A stretch of 22,925 nt of DNA from Yinghuangia elevatio (GCF_040649515.1 NZ_JBEZFP010000143.1:1-22925), one strand, 5' to 3'; counted from the stretch's first letter, positions 15,481 through 22,823 are shown. A program made the numbers and translations. Notes: generated by a model from the letters alone, not told the origin.

Positions 15481-15789
15481 ATGACGCACGCCGCACCGGT
15501 CCTCGACGGGCTGACGATCACCGACCTTATGGACTCTCCGGCCATCCCCGCACGTTCGCCGCTCGGCACCGTGCTGCGGACCCAGGTCGGCGCGGACAGC
15601 CTGACCGGCTTCTCGAGCTACGTATCGGACGACACGGCAAGCGGCTTTTCGAGCTATGTGTCCGACGACTCGGCAAGCGGCTTCTCCAGCTACGTGGCGG
15701 ACTATTCCGCGAGCGGCTTCTCCAGCTACGTGGCCGATGTCGCTCCGAGCGGCTTCTCCAGCCATGTGGACATCGACCAGAAGCGCTGA
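15481..15789 (+). CDS. Multi-core FxSxx-type RiPP precursor peptide
   Basis: A 102-residue ribosomal peptide precursor; ATG with AAAGGAGA 7 nt upstream. The leader (about residues 1-42) has the layout of FxSxx-COOH peptides: VLDGLTITDLMDSP followed by PLGTVLRTQ. The C-terminal half consists of five copies of a 12-residue unit, G-F-S-S-Y-V-(S/A)-D-x-x-A-S, with Phe at exactly 44, 56, 68, 80 and 92; the last copy has His for Tyr and is followed by DIDQKR. Each FSSYV or FSSHV fits the F-x-S-x-x motif that FxsB-family radical SAM enzymes modify, known to form Phe-x-Ser cyclophanes. In the usual family there is one motif at the extreme C terminus; here all are internal and repeated. There is no Cys, and the only Lys is K101. 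It is followed by the maturase and an acetyltransferase. The product structure is an inference. Confidence 0.88.
   Translation: MTHAAPVLDGLTITDLMDSPAIPARSPLGTVLRTQVGADSLTGFSSYVSDDTASGFSSYVSDDSASGFSSYVADYSASGFSSYVADVAPSGFSSHVDIDQKR
15607..15771 (+). repeat. 36-bp tandem repeat array encoding the core motifs
   Basis: Five in-frame 36-bp units begin with GGC-TTC/TTT at 15607, 15643, 15679, 15715 and 15751, and share the core TCSAGCTAYGT. Units differ by synonymous changes (TTC/TTT, TCG/TCC, GTA/GTG) in the FSSYV part and by amino-acid changes in the spacer residues. This pattern suggests selection to keep the motif while spacers drift, not a recent slippage product. Confidence 0.9.
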
Positions 15790-15934
15790 GCCTTCGGTGC
15801 TGAGGAACTCATGGCCCGCCGTGCACAAGTGCCGTCAAAGCACCGTGCAACAGTCGGCTTCAGCCGGCCGGTTCGGTGACGCTCGCCGTCGGCGGGCCAG
15901 GGCGGATCGCTCTCCGTTGGGAAAGGAAGGCGGA

Positions 15935-17179
15935 GTGGAATTGTCGTCCGCTCCGGCACGAATGCCGGTGAACGTCGAGTGGCCACTGAACATCCCGTCA
16001 CACCGGTCGCTGGGCTCCTTGTGGCGACCGGTGTCGTTGCGGCACTTCGTCGTCAAGGTGCACAGCCGCTGCAATCTGGCGTGTGACTACTGCTACCTGT
16101 ACGAGATGGGCGACCAGTCGTGGCGTGCGGCCAGCAAGGCGATGTCGCCCGAGGTCGCCGACCGGACCGCGCTCCGCATTGGTGAACACGCGCGGGCGCG
16201 CCACCTGGAGACGGTGACCGTGATCGTGCACGGCGGCGAGCCGATGCTTGCCGGTGTACAACTCATCCGGCGCCTGGCGGAAGGTGTGCGCCGGGCAGTC
16301 CCCTCCTACACCGCGGTGTCACTGGCCATGCAGACGAACGGCCTGCTGCTGGACGACGCGAGCCTGGACGCACTGCACGCGCTCGGTATATCCGTCGGCG
16401 TGAGCCTCGACGGTGACGAGACCGCCAACGACCGCCACCGCCGCCGCGCCGACGGGCGCGGCAGTCACGCCGACGTGGCGGCCGCGATCGCCAAGCTCCG
16501 CGACCCCTCGCGGCCGGGGCTGTACGGCGGACTGCTGTGCACGATCGATCTCGCGAACGACCCGGTCGAGGTCTACGAAGCACTGCTCGCACACGCCCCG
16601 CCGACCATCGACTTCCTTCTTCCGCACGGCAGTTGGGACGAACCACCGCCCTCGCGCGATGCGGACGCCGCGGTGACGCCGTACGGGGACTGGCTGGCGG
16701 CGGCCTTCGACCGTTGGTACGACGTCGAGGAGTCCGAGACCAGCGTGCGTCTGTTCCGGGACACCGTCGCTCTGGTGCTGGGCGGCTCCGGCACCTCGGA
16801 GCAACTCGGACCCGGGCCGGCGACGGTGGTCGTCGTCGACACCGACGGCATGATCGAGCAGGTCGACACCCTCAAGTCGGTGTACGACGGCGCCGCCGCC
16901 ACGGGGATGTCCATCACGTCCCACAGCTTCGACGACGCGCTGCGCCATCCGTCCCTGGCCGTGCGGCAGTTGGGCGTTGCCGGCCTGGGTGTTACATGCC
17001 GCTCCTGCCGAGTCCGAGAGGTGTGCGGCGGCGGGTACTTCGCGCATCGGTATCGATCGGGTGTCGGGTTCGGCGAACCGTCGGTTTACTGCCCGGACCT
17101 GATCAGGTTCATCGAACACGTCAGAGGGCGCGTGGCGGCCAGTGTCGCGGCGGCCAAGTCCTTGGGGGACCAGGCATGA
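15935..17179 (+). CDS. FxsB-like radical SAM/SPASM cyclophane-forming peptide maturase
   Basis: Predicted 414-residue radical SAM enzyme. The [4Fe-4S]-SAM motif CNLACDYC has Cys46, Cys50 and Cys53, preceded by FVVKVHSR, the FxsB-family lead-in. It continues with HGGEPMLAG (the GGE SAM-binding motif), MQTNGLLLDD, GVSLDGDETANDRHRRRADGR, FLLPHGSWDEPP and the C-terminal SPASM-type cluster region CRSCRVREVCGGGYFAHRYR ending at SVYC. These blocks are characteristic of FxsB (TIGR04269-type) maturases, which form three-residue Phe-x-Ser cyclophanes. The GTG start (15935-15937) follows AAAGGAAGGCGGA; an ATG at 15962 is an alternative. It lies 145 bp after the precursor, and its TGA overlaps the ATG of the acetyltransferase gene. 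It likely modifies the five FSSYV/FSSHV motifs. Family is confident; the exact bond is inferred. Confidence 0.93.
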   Translation: MELSSAPARMPVNVEWPLNIPSHRSLGSLWRPVSLRHFVVKVHSRCNLACDYCYLYEMGDQSWRAASKAMSPEVADRTALRIGEHARARHLETVTVIVHGGEPMLAGVQLIRRLAEGVRRAVPSYTAVSLAMQTNGLLLDDASLDALHALGISVGVSLDGDETANDRHRRRADGRGSHADVAAAIAKLRDPSRPGLYGGLLCTIDLANDPVEVYEALLAHAPPTIDFLLPHGSWDEPPPSRDADAAVTPYGDWLAAAFDRWYDVEESETSVRLFRDTVALVLGGSGTSEQLGPGPATVVVVDTDGMIEQVDTLKSVYDGAAATGMSITSHSFDDALRHPSLAVRQLGVAGLGVTCRSCRVREVCGGGYFAHRYRSGVGFGEPSVYCPDLIRFIEHVRGRVAASVAAAKSLGDQA

Positions 17180-18096
17180 GCGCCCCGGCCAAACCGCCCG
17201 TCGACCCGCGGCTGACACCGGTGACCCCCCTTCCGCCCCGCCCCGGACCGGACGAGCCGCCATTCGCGGCGAAGGCCGAGCCGCCGCGGACGGTACACGA
17301 ACTGGTCGGCGAGCTCCGCAACCTCGGGGTCCGGATCAACGACGTGCTGCTGGTGCACTGCCGACTGCGCGGCATCGGGCCGGTGGAACGCGGACCGCAC
17401 GGCGTTCTGGCCGCGCTGACGGAGGCGGTCGGTCCGGGCGGCACGCTGGTGATGCCCACCTTCACCGAGCTGAATTCCGACACGTCACTGCCCTTCCAGC
17501 GCGCCACCTACGGTCTCAGCGATGCGGAAATCGAGGCGTACAAACAGGAGATGCCGCCTTTCGATCCGGTCTGGACGCCGGCGTCGCCCACGATGGGGGC
17601 GTTGCCGGAGCTGCTCCGGCAGGCTCCGGGCACGGTCCGCAGCTCGCACCCACAGTCGTCGTTCGTGGCGAGGGGACTGCTGGCGAACGGCATCGTGCGC
17701 CACCACAATCCGGTCTCGCACTTCGGCGAACAGTCGCCGCTGGCACGGTTGTTCTCGCTGCCGGACGCGAAGGTGCTGATGCTGGGGACGGGCTTCTCGG
17801 CGTTCACCGCCTTCCATCTGGCGGAGTACCTCCAGCCGAAGGTCGCCACGCGGATGTACCGGTGCGTCGTCCCGGACTGGCTGGGCCGACCGAGCTGGTT
17901 CGCGTACGAGGACGTGCTCCTGGACCTGGCCGACTTCGACCTGATCGGAGCGGCGCTGACGGAGAACCTGGCCATCCGGGAAGGGCCCGTCGGCGCCACC
18001 TTGGCCAAGCTCGTTCCGTTGATTCCCGCGGTCGCGTTCGCGGCCGACTGGATGGCACGGCATCGGGCGGACGGTCGCCCAGCGGCGGTCGCGTAG
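17176..18096 (+). CDS. AAC(3)-family N-acetyltransferase, probable RiPP tailoring enzyme
   Basis: Predicted 306-residue protein of the aminoglycoside 3-N-acetyltransferase fold (antibiotic_NAT family), which moves an acetyl group from acetyl-CoA to an amine. Blocks seen are LGVRINDVLLVHCRLRGIG (50-68), GPGGTLVMPTFTE, then RSSHPQSSFVARG (155-167) with the conserved His-Pro, PLARLFSLPDAKVLMLGTGF, and FHLAEYL (213-219). It is longer than the usual 265-280 residues because of a Pro-rich N-terminal extension (1-38). Its ATG overlaps the maturase TGA (ATGA), so the two are translationally coupled; that context argues for peptide tailoring and against drug resistance. AAC(3)-like genes near FxsB-type enzymes are, as far as I recall, seen elsewhere. 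Candidate acceptors are the N terminus of the processed core or K101. No protease or transporter follows. Confidence 0.85.
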   Translation: MSAPAKPPVDPRLTPVTPLPPRPGPDEPPFAAKAEPPRTVHELVGELRNLGVRINDVLLVHCRLRGIGPVERGPHGVLAALTEAVGPGGTLVMPTFTELNSDTSLPFQRATYGLSDAEIEAYKQEMPPFDPVWTPASPTMGALPELLRQAPGTVRSSHPQSSFVARGLLANGIVRHHNPVSHFGEQSPLARLFSLPDAKVLMLGTGFSAFTAFHLAEYLQPKVATRMYRCVVPDWLGRPSWFAYEDVLLDLADFDLIGAALTENLAIREGPVGATLAKLVPLIPAVAFAADWMARHRADGRPAAVA

Positions 18097-18518
18097 CGCG
18101 GCGGCCCGGCGCGTCATGAGCCCGACGCGGGTGCACGCGTCCGGTTCCGCCCGACAGGGGCCCAGACTGCACCCCGCTTTGCTCCCGCACGTCTCCCGGG
18201 AGCCACAGACCACCACCGTCTACGGCACTCGGGGCCCAGGCGATTTCGGGGGCGACGGGCGGTCTGAGCATATGGGCGCCCCAGTGGCCCTGGTGGGAGC
18301 GCAGGAGTCTGCCGACGGCGATGTAGTGGAGCAGGCAGGTGCGCACGACGGTATCGCCGAGGCATTGGCACGCGGACGCGACGACCCTGCCGCAGAGGCG
18401 AGTCGGGCCACCCCACCCACCCACCAGCCCACCTCGAAGTCACGCAGGTCGGCGTACCACCGCCCCGCCGCCCGCCCCGTGCTGCTACAACCCCGACCCT
18501 GAAGGAGCCCACCCCCTC
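18097..18518. other. 422-bp gap after the RiPP operon
   Basis: No gene is recognised. The minus strand has a protein-like stretch (VVRTCLLHYIAVGRLLRSHQ, about 18270-18330) inside a longer open frame, but no start site or family can be given; it may be coding debris. The last 15 bp holds the ribosome site of the reductase gene. No clear terminator was found after the acetyltransferase gene. Confidence 0.35.
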
Positions 18519-19058
18519 ATGCGCAGGCTCATCGAATCGACGTACGTGACACTGGACGGCGTCATCAGCTCGCCCGCCCAGTGGAGCAGGCCGTACCAGG
18601 ATGAGCAGTACCACCAGTACGCCGGCGACCTCCTCGGCGACACGGACGCCTTGCTGTTGGGGCGGCAGGCGTATGAGGAAATCGCCTCCCCAGCAACGGA
18701 CTTGACCGCTCTCGACAAGGGGTATGCCTCACGCCTCGACGGCCTCCCCAAGCACGTCGTCTCGCGCACTCTCAAGCACGCCACCTGGAACGGCACCCTC
18801 ATCGCCGGCGACATCGCCGCTGAGGTCGCCGGCCTCAAGAAGCGACCGGGGCAGGACATCCTCAAGCTCGGCACTGGCGAAATCGACCGCGTTCTCCTGG
18901 CCGACAAACTCGTTGACGAGTACTTCCTCTGGGTCTTCCCCGTCATCGCTGGACGCGGAAGCCGCCTCCTCGACGGAGCAGACACCGCGCACCTCACGCT
19001 GCGGGGCACCACACGCCTCAACTCGGGCGTCGTCCTGCTCACCTACGCCCCTACCTAG
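18519..19058 (+). CDS. Dihydrofolate reductase / RibD C-terminal-like family protein
   Basis: A 179-residue protein of the RibD C-terminal/DHFR-like superfamily (YwjB/YyaP-type), probable NAD(P)H-dependent reductases of unknown substrate. Motifs are LIESTYVTLDGVISSP at the N terminus, DTDALLLGRQAYEEIAS (about 45-61), LPKHVVSRTL, the nucleotide-binding loop GQDILKLGTGEIDRVLL (about 111-127), LVDEYFLWVFPVIAGRG and the C-terminal LNSGVVLLTYAP. AAGGAG lies 11 nt upstream of the ATG. The frame is open further upstream, but that part is Pro/Arg-rich and lacks family similarity. Its stop codon sits in a perfect palindrome. There is no sign that it belongs to the RiPP operon, from which a 422-bp gap separates it. 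Confidence 0.9.
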   Translation: MRRLIESTYVTLDGVISSPAQWSRPYQDEQYHQYAGDLLGDTDALLLGRQAYEEIASPATDLTALDKGYASRLDGLPKHVVSRTLKHATWNGTLIAGDIAAEVAGLKKRPGQDILKLGTGEIDRVLLADKLVDEYFLWVFPVIAGRGSRLLDGADTAHLTLRGTTRLNSGVVLLTYAPT

Positions 19059-19102
19059 GTAGCCGACGGAACCCCGGACGGTCAGCGGCGCCGGAACCGG
19101 CG
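19051..19102. terminator. Palindrome and hairpin at the end of the reductase gene
   Basis: CTACCTAGGTAG (19051-19062) is a perfect 12-bp palindrome that contains the TAG stop (19056-19058). Thirty bp later CGCCGG-AA-CCGGCG (19089-19102) forms a second inverted repeat with a very short loop. Either or both may end transcription. Confidence 0.35.
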
Positions 19103-20003
19103 TACTCCCACCATGCCCCACCTGCGACCGGGCCCGGCGGCGACACGTCCCGCACTCCCAGCGCGAACCGCGCGCTCCGCACCGATACGCCACAGCTCGC
19201 ACCGCTCCTGAGCCGGCCCACCCGACCCACCAGCACAGGATCCGGAAGTTGGGTTTGGACCGGTCCGTACGAGAGTGCTCAGCAGGACAGGGAGGCCATG
19301 GCGGGGCCGCTGCCGCCTGGGCCTCACCCCGTTCCGGTGAACTGCTCACGGGAGGGGGGAGTCTGGGCCGGTCATTGACGGGCAGGTTCTGTTCCGGCCG
19401 TTGGGGCCCGAGGCGCGGGGAGGCTGTTCCGGGGTGGGCGGCTCGGACGGCGGTGGCGCCGGTGGCGTGGGGTGGTGGTCAAACTTGGTCGGGCCGGCCA
19501 TCGGCTGCGCTCATTCGGATCGGGGCGCGGATGACACAACGCAGGGGCCGGAACGTCAACTGTCGCCGTGGGTGTCGCCGAGTCCGAGGCGGCGCCCGGC
19601 GGCGATCCACGCCTCGGCGACGTCCTACCCCTGGCTCTCCTCGCCGTGCGGGTCGGCGTCGGTGGCGCGTTCCGCTGCCAGGAGCCGGGGGACCTGCCCG
19701 AGTGGCGGCGCTGTGGGGCGAGGTGCTGCCGCCGAGCCTTCGGTTGCGCCGTTCCATGCCGAGACACCACCAGCTGCCCGCAGCCCCACATGTGCGCATT
19801 CCGGCCGAAGGAGCAAGGGCGATACGTTCCGACCAGCGTTATCGGCCGGGGGACACGGGGTGAACTCGGCCTCCTTGGTCGGCTTGGATGGGCGCAGTCG
19901 ATACGACTGAATGCCCGCCGACACGGTTGGCGACGCGTGTACGCGATGCGTCTGTGCGCGATGCGCGCGTGCAGGACCGCATGGTGCGCGCCTTGAAGGG
20001 GTC
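19059..20003. other. 945-bp gene-poor region before the HAD gene
   Basis: No intact gene is recognised. It holds decayed copy A of the dispersed repeat (19550-19733). Several open frames of 60-200 codons exist on both strands, but they are Arg/Gly/Pro-rich, have no motif, and overlap one another, as expected of shadow frames in GC-rich DNA. The final 100 bp contains repeated GCGATGCG-like words before the HAD start. Confidence 0.45.
19550..19733 (-). pseudogene. Decayed copy A of a dispersed coding-like repeat
   Basis: The minus strand reads PPLGQVPRLLAAERATDADPHGEESQG, then an in-frame stop, then DVAEAWIAAGRRLGLGDTHGDS and a second stop. Copy B has the same order without the first stop (DPHEGQDQWPALAETWTAAGRR). 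At DNA level the two copies align along about 180 bp with only small indels, for example CGCCGTGGGTG, GGCGCCCGGCGGCG and GACCTGCCCGAG. The in-frame stops mark this copy as a pseudogene. I do not recognise the family. Confidence 0.55.
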
Positions 20004-21023
20004 GTGTTGTCGAACGCCACCGAGGCGCAGGCGTGGCTGCACTCGCGGAAGTTCGTTCTCTGGGACATGGACGGGCCTACCCGACAGGCCGGGAATGGTC
20101 AGCTTGTGGTGGACGGCCCGCTGCTCAGTCTCTTTCACGGCTACGCCGGGAACCGCCGTTCGCCGTTGCGCTACGACATCGGTCCGGCGGCGGGGTCGGT
20201 CGTCTATCCCGAGGGCCTGCCGGCGCCGGAGATCGCCAAGCACGTGCGGTGGTCTTTGCAAAACGGCTCTGGGAGCCGGGGATACACGTGGCGCGAGACA
20301 GCAGACCCCTTCCAGCACCTTCACGACGGCACAGCACAGGGGCCGGCAGCGCGCGACATGGCCAACCTCGCCCTCACCCAATGGGAAATGGCTGCGGTCC
20401 CCGCATCGCGCCTAGGGACCAGGGTCGCGGCACTGACCCAGCGTCTGTGGCACCTCGGGGTGAAGCAGGCGGTCGCGACCAACAATGCCGAACTGGTCGC
20501 CCATCTCGCGCTCGCGCGCCACGGCTTGGACGACGGCCGCTTCCAAGCCGTCGTCGGCCGTGACATAGACGGTGACCTGCACTTGAAGCCGGAGCCCCAC
20601 GCGCTTGTGCGGGCCTGCGCCGAGCTCGGTATCGCTGACAACCAGCGCAGCGAAGGCGCCTTCGTCGAGGACTCGGTCAAAAACGTCGCCGCCGGCCTGG
20701 CCGCCGGGATACCGGTGCTGGGCATCACCGGAGGAGACCCGGACAAGGCGCGCCAATTCCTCGACGCGGGAGCCCAGTTCGCAGTGCCGTCCGTCGCCGG
20801 CCTCTGGATCGCGGGCCGCTTCAACGCCGCGGCGGCAATACGCGAACAAGCCCTCGGACAGCAGGCGGCGGCACACGGTCTGGAACCCCCCGACCGGGCA
20901 ACGACGGCCAGACCGCTGACGATGCCCACCCACCACGTCCCCGAAGCCGCACAAGCACGTCAAAGAAGTTCGAGCCTGGCCCTGGACAAGTCGCCGAGTC
21001 TGGACCCCGGAACCGGCATGTGA
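20004..21023 (+). CDS. HAD superfamily hydrolase with an insertion next to motif I
   Basis: Predicted 339-residue HAD-like phosphatase. Motif I is FVLWDMDGP (17-25) with nucleophile D21 and acid/base D23. Motif II is the Thr in AVATNN (156-161). Motif III is K195 in DLHLKPEPHALVRAC. Motif IV is FVEDSVKNVAAGLAAGIPVLG (220-240) with E222/D223. All catalytic residues are present. Related actinobacterial proteins run DxDGP straight into a LLxLFxGxSA-like cap start; here 14 residues (TRQAGNGQLVVDGP) separate DMDGP from LLSLFHGYAG, and the insert itself ends in a second DGP. The region after 275 is a low-complexity tail. The start is uncertain: GTG 20004 or TTG 20007, after GAAGGGG. It lies between two decayed repeats. 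The substrate is unknown. Confidence 0.75.
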   Translation: MLSNATEAQAWLHSRKFVLWDMDGPTRQAGNGQLVVDGPLLSLFHGYAGNRRSPLRYDIGPAAGSVVYPEGLPAPEIAKHVRWSLQNGSGSRGYTWRETADPFQHLHDGTAQGPAARDMANLALTQWEMAAVPASRLGTRVAALTQRLWHLGVKQAVATNNAELVAHLALARHGLDDGRFQAVVGRDIDGDLHLKPEPHALVRACAELGIADNQRSEGAFVEDSVKNVAAGLAAGIPVLGITGGDPDKARQFLDAGAQFAVPSVAGLWIAGRFNAAAAIREQALGQQAAAHGLEPPDRATTARPLTMPTHHVPEAAQARQRSSSLALDKSPSLDPGTGM

Positions 21024-21130
21024 ACACCCGCCCGCACAGACGAGACAGGCTGCGCCGCCTGGCCGCCTGCGCCACCGCGGTCACCGCGTGCACCGGCCTG
21101 TCCTGGCGGTCGATGGGTGCCGGGAGAGGT

Positions 21131-21345
21131 GGCGGAAGGTCACCCCGTTGCCGTGGGTGCCCCCGAGGCCGAGGCCGAGGCAGCGGCGCCCGGCGGCGGT
21201 CCACGTCTCGGCGAGAGCAGGCCACTGGTCCTGCCCTTCGTGCGGGTCGGTGTCGGCGGCGCGTTCGGCTGCCAGGAGCCCGGGGACCTGCCCGAGCGGC
21301 GCCGATGTGGTGGGTGCGGGTCCGGTGCCGAGGCGGTGCAGGTCG
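21131..21345 (-). pseudogene. Copy B of a dispersed coding-like repeat
   Basis: The minus strand reads SAPLGQVPGLLAAERAADTD, then PHEGQDQWPALAETWTAAGR, protein-like and without an in-frame stop in this part. It has an extra LGLGLG-type expansion (GGCCTCGGCCTCGG-like repeats) compared with copy A. There is no clear start and no recognisable complete domain, and the segment squeezes between the HAD stop and the lipoprotein gene. It is the best-preserved of three copies in this window (others at 14696-14824 and 19550-19733). Family unknown. Confidence 0.5.
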
Positions 21346-21452
21346 CAGCGTCGCGGCCGTACGTGCCTTGGTGCGGTTGCGCCCCAGGCGCAATGCCCGA
21401 CCGGTCCGTTTGGTGTTTCCGGCCGGGGTGCGGGCAGCGTGGCAGCCGGCGG

Positions 21453-22691
21453 CTACGGCTGGTCGACGGCGAAGACGTACGCGGTTCCGGGGTTGCGGAC
21501 GACGACGGCGTAGTCGGTGCCGACCGGCACCGGCGGGTCCGTCACCGCGCGCTGGAGGACCGCCTTGGTCCGCAGGTCCACCGCCATCGACGGGTCCTTC
21601 CCGGAGTACAGGACCGGTCCGACGACGGCGACCGGCTCCAAGCGGGTCTCGTCTTCGGCCTGCTGCCACAGCAGTTTGCCGGTGCCTGGCTCCCACGCGG
21701 CAGTGGTGTCCGTCGTGGCGACCACCGCCACGGCGCCGCGCGCGTCGGTGAGTCCGGACTTGGGCGAGCCCGGAAGTACCGGGCCGGTCGCCAGCAGCCT
21801 GCCGGTGGCAGGGTCGTTGACGCTGTAGGCCGTGGAGTGCCCTGGGGATGTGCCGGACGAGCTGGTGTACCAGGCGAGGATCAGCGCGCCGTTGTTCCCC
21901 GCGACGATTTCGGGTTCCGCGGTGACATCGGTTCCGGTGGGACGGCCGAGGGCCCGAGGACTCCACAAGGGGGCTCCGGTGACTGCGTCGAATCCGGCAA
22001 AAGTCTCCGCGTCGTGGTCTTCGAGTTGGTGGACGACCACGCCGGACGCGACCATGGCGGTCTCGTTCGCGCACACCCTGTCCTGACAGGGGATCCGCCA
22101 CCCGGGCGCATCGCCGCCGGCATCGGCGACGACCAGCGCGCCGGAACTGCCCCCATGGCCGGCCTCGACGACGATGCGGCGTCCATCGACGATCAAGGGC
22201 TGGTCCTTGCCCGCGTACTCTCCCCGCGCGATGCGCCGCCCGCCTTCGTCGAACGCCTCGACCAGCCACGCGGTCCGCTCCGCGGAGACCCCGTCGGACG
22301 GCGTCGTCTTCACACCCTCCGCCACCAGCGCCGGACGGCCGTGCCACGTGGTCGACGTCAGTCGGCCGACAACTTCGACGCTCGCGCGGGCCGCTCCCGT
22401 CACCGCGTCCCGAAACGCGACGGTAGCGACGTCACCGCGCGATGCGACCACAGCGATCGCGGTCCCGACGGGCAGGGCCGCCCCGCCCTCGCCGGCCAGC
22501 GGCACCGACCACAACGGCGCACCCCGCGCCCCCGCCGGCACCCCTCCGGGAAACGCCGACGCCTCCGATGCCCCGCCCTTGGAGGTCCCCCCGGACGGGC
22601 CCGCCGCATCCCCCGAGCTGGAGCACCCGGCGGTGGCCGCCAGCGCCAACACCACACCCGTCGCCGATAACGCCCACCACCGCAAGACCAC
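21453..22691 (-). CDS. Secreted lipoprotein with PQQ-like beta-propeller repeats
   Basis: Predicted 412-residue lipoprotein. The signal peptide runs LRWWALSATGVVLALAATAGC, with a lipobox (ATAGC) and modified Cys23, followed by a Ser/Gly-rich tether. The rest has beta-propeller-type repeats in which Trp and Gly recur: GAPLWSVPL, DAVTGAARASVEV, FDAVTGAPLWSPRALGRP, NDPATGRLLATGPVL and EPGTGKLLWQQ, as in PQQ-binding-like (PQQ_2) proteins. Such lipoproteins are usually binding or scaffold proteins on the outer face of the membrane; no dehydrogenase motif is visible. The start is GTG (22691-22689) with GGGGAG 5 nt upstream; a TTG at 22727 is possible but adds an uncharacteristic N terminus. Downstream of it lies the decayed copy B. 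A lone Cys pair (CQDRVC) could form a disulfide. Confidence 0.85.
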   Translation of the reverse strand: MVLRWWALSATGVVLALAATAGCSSSGDAAGPSGGTSKGGASEASAFPGGVPAGARGAPLWSVPLAGEGGAALPVGTAIAVVASRGDVATVAFRDAVTGAARASVEVVGRLTSTTWHGRPALVAEGVKTTPSDGVSAERTAWLVEAFDEGGRRIARGEYAGKDQPLIVDGRRIVVEAGHGGSSGALVVADAGGDAPGWRIPCQDRVCANETAMVASGVVVHQLEDHDAETFAGFDAVTGAPLWSPRALGRPTGTDVTAEPEIVAGNNGALILAWYTSSSGTSPGHSTAYSVNDPATGRLLATGPVLPGSPKSGLTDARGAVAVVATTDTTAAWEPGTGKLLWQQAEDETRLEPVAVVGPVLYSGKDPSMAVDLRTKAVLQRAVTDPPVPVGTDYAVVVRNPGTAYVFAVDQP

Positions 22692-22823
22692 ACCAACTCC
22701 CCGACCGCGCACCAGCAGTGTCCCCAAAGAGCACCGGAACCTTAGCGGACTGCGCCCGAGCTCCGCTCAGGCACAGTTGCGCGGCTTGCGACGCTCCACG
22801 GGTGAATGCCCTTCCTCAGGGAC

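Noticed and set aside
15607..15771. CRISPR-like array (36-bp period)
   Set aside because: There are no distinct spacers; the whole array is one open frame and encodes a regular peptide repeat.
17176..18096. Aminoglycoside resistance gene
   Set aside because: The fold matches AAC(3), but the gene is coupled to a RiPP maturase and has an N-terminal extension; resistance is not the simplest role, though not excluded.
19249..19863. Open frames of 140-200 codons in the region before the HAD gene
   Set aside because: Several overlap on both strands, all Arg/Gly/Pro-rich and without motifs; part of the region is a decayed repeat.
20821..22347. 508-codon minus-strand open frame across the HAD tail and lipoprotein gene
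   Set aside because: Arg-rich, no domain, and it overlaps the lipoprotein, whose signal peptide and repeats are clear.
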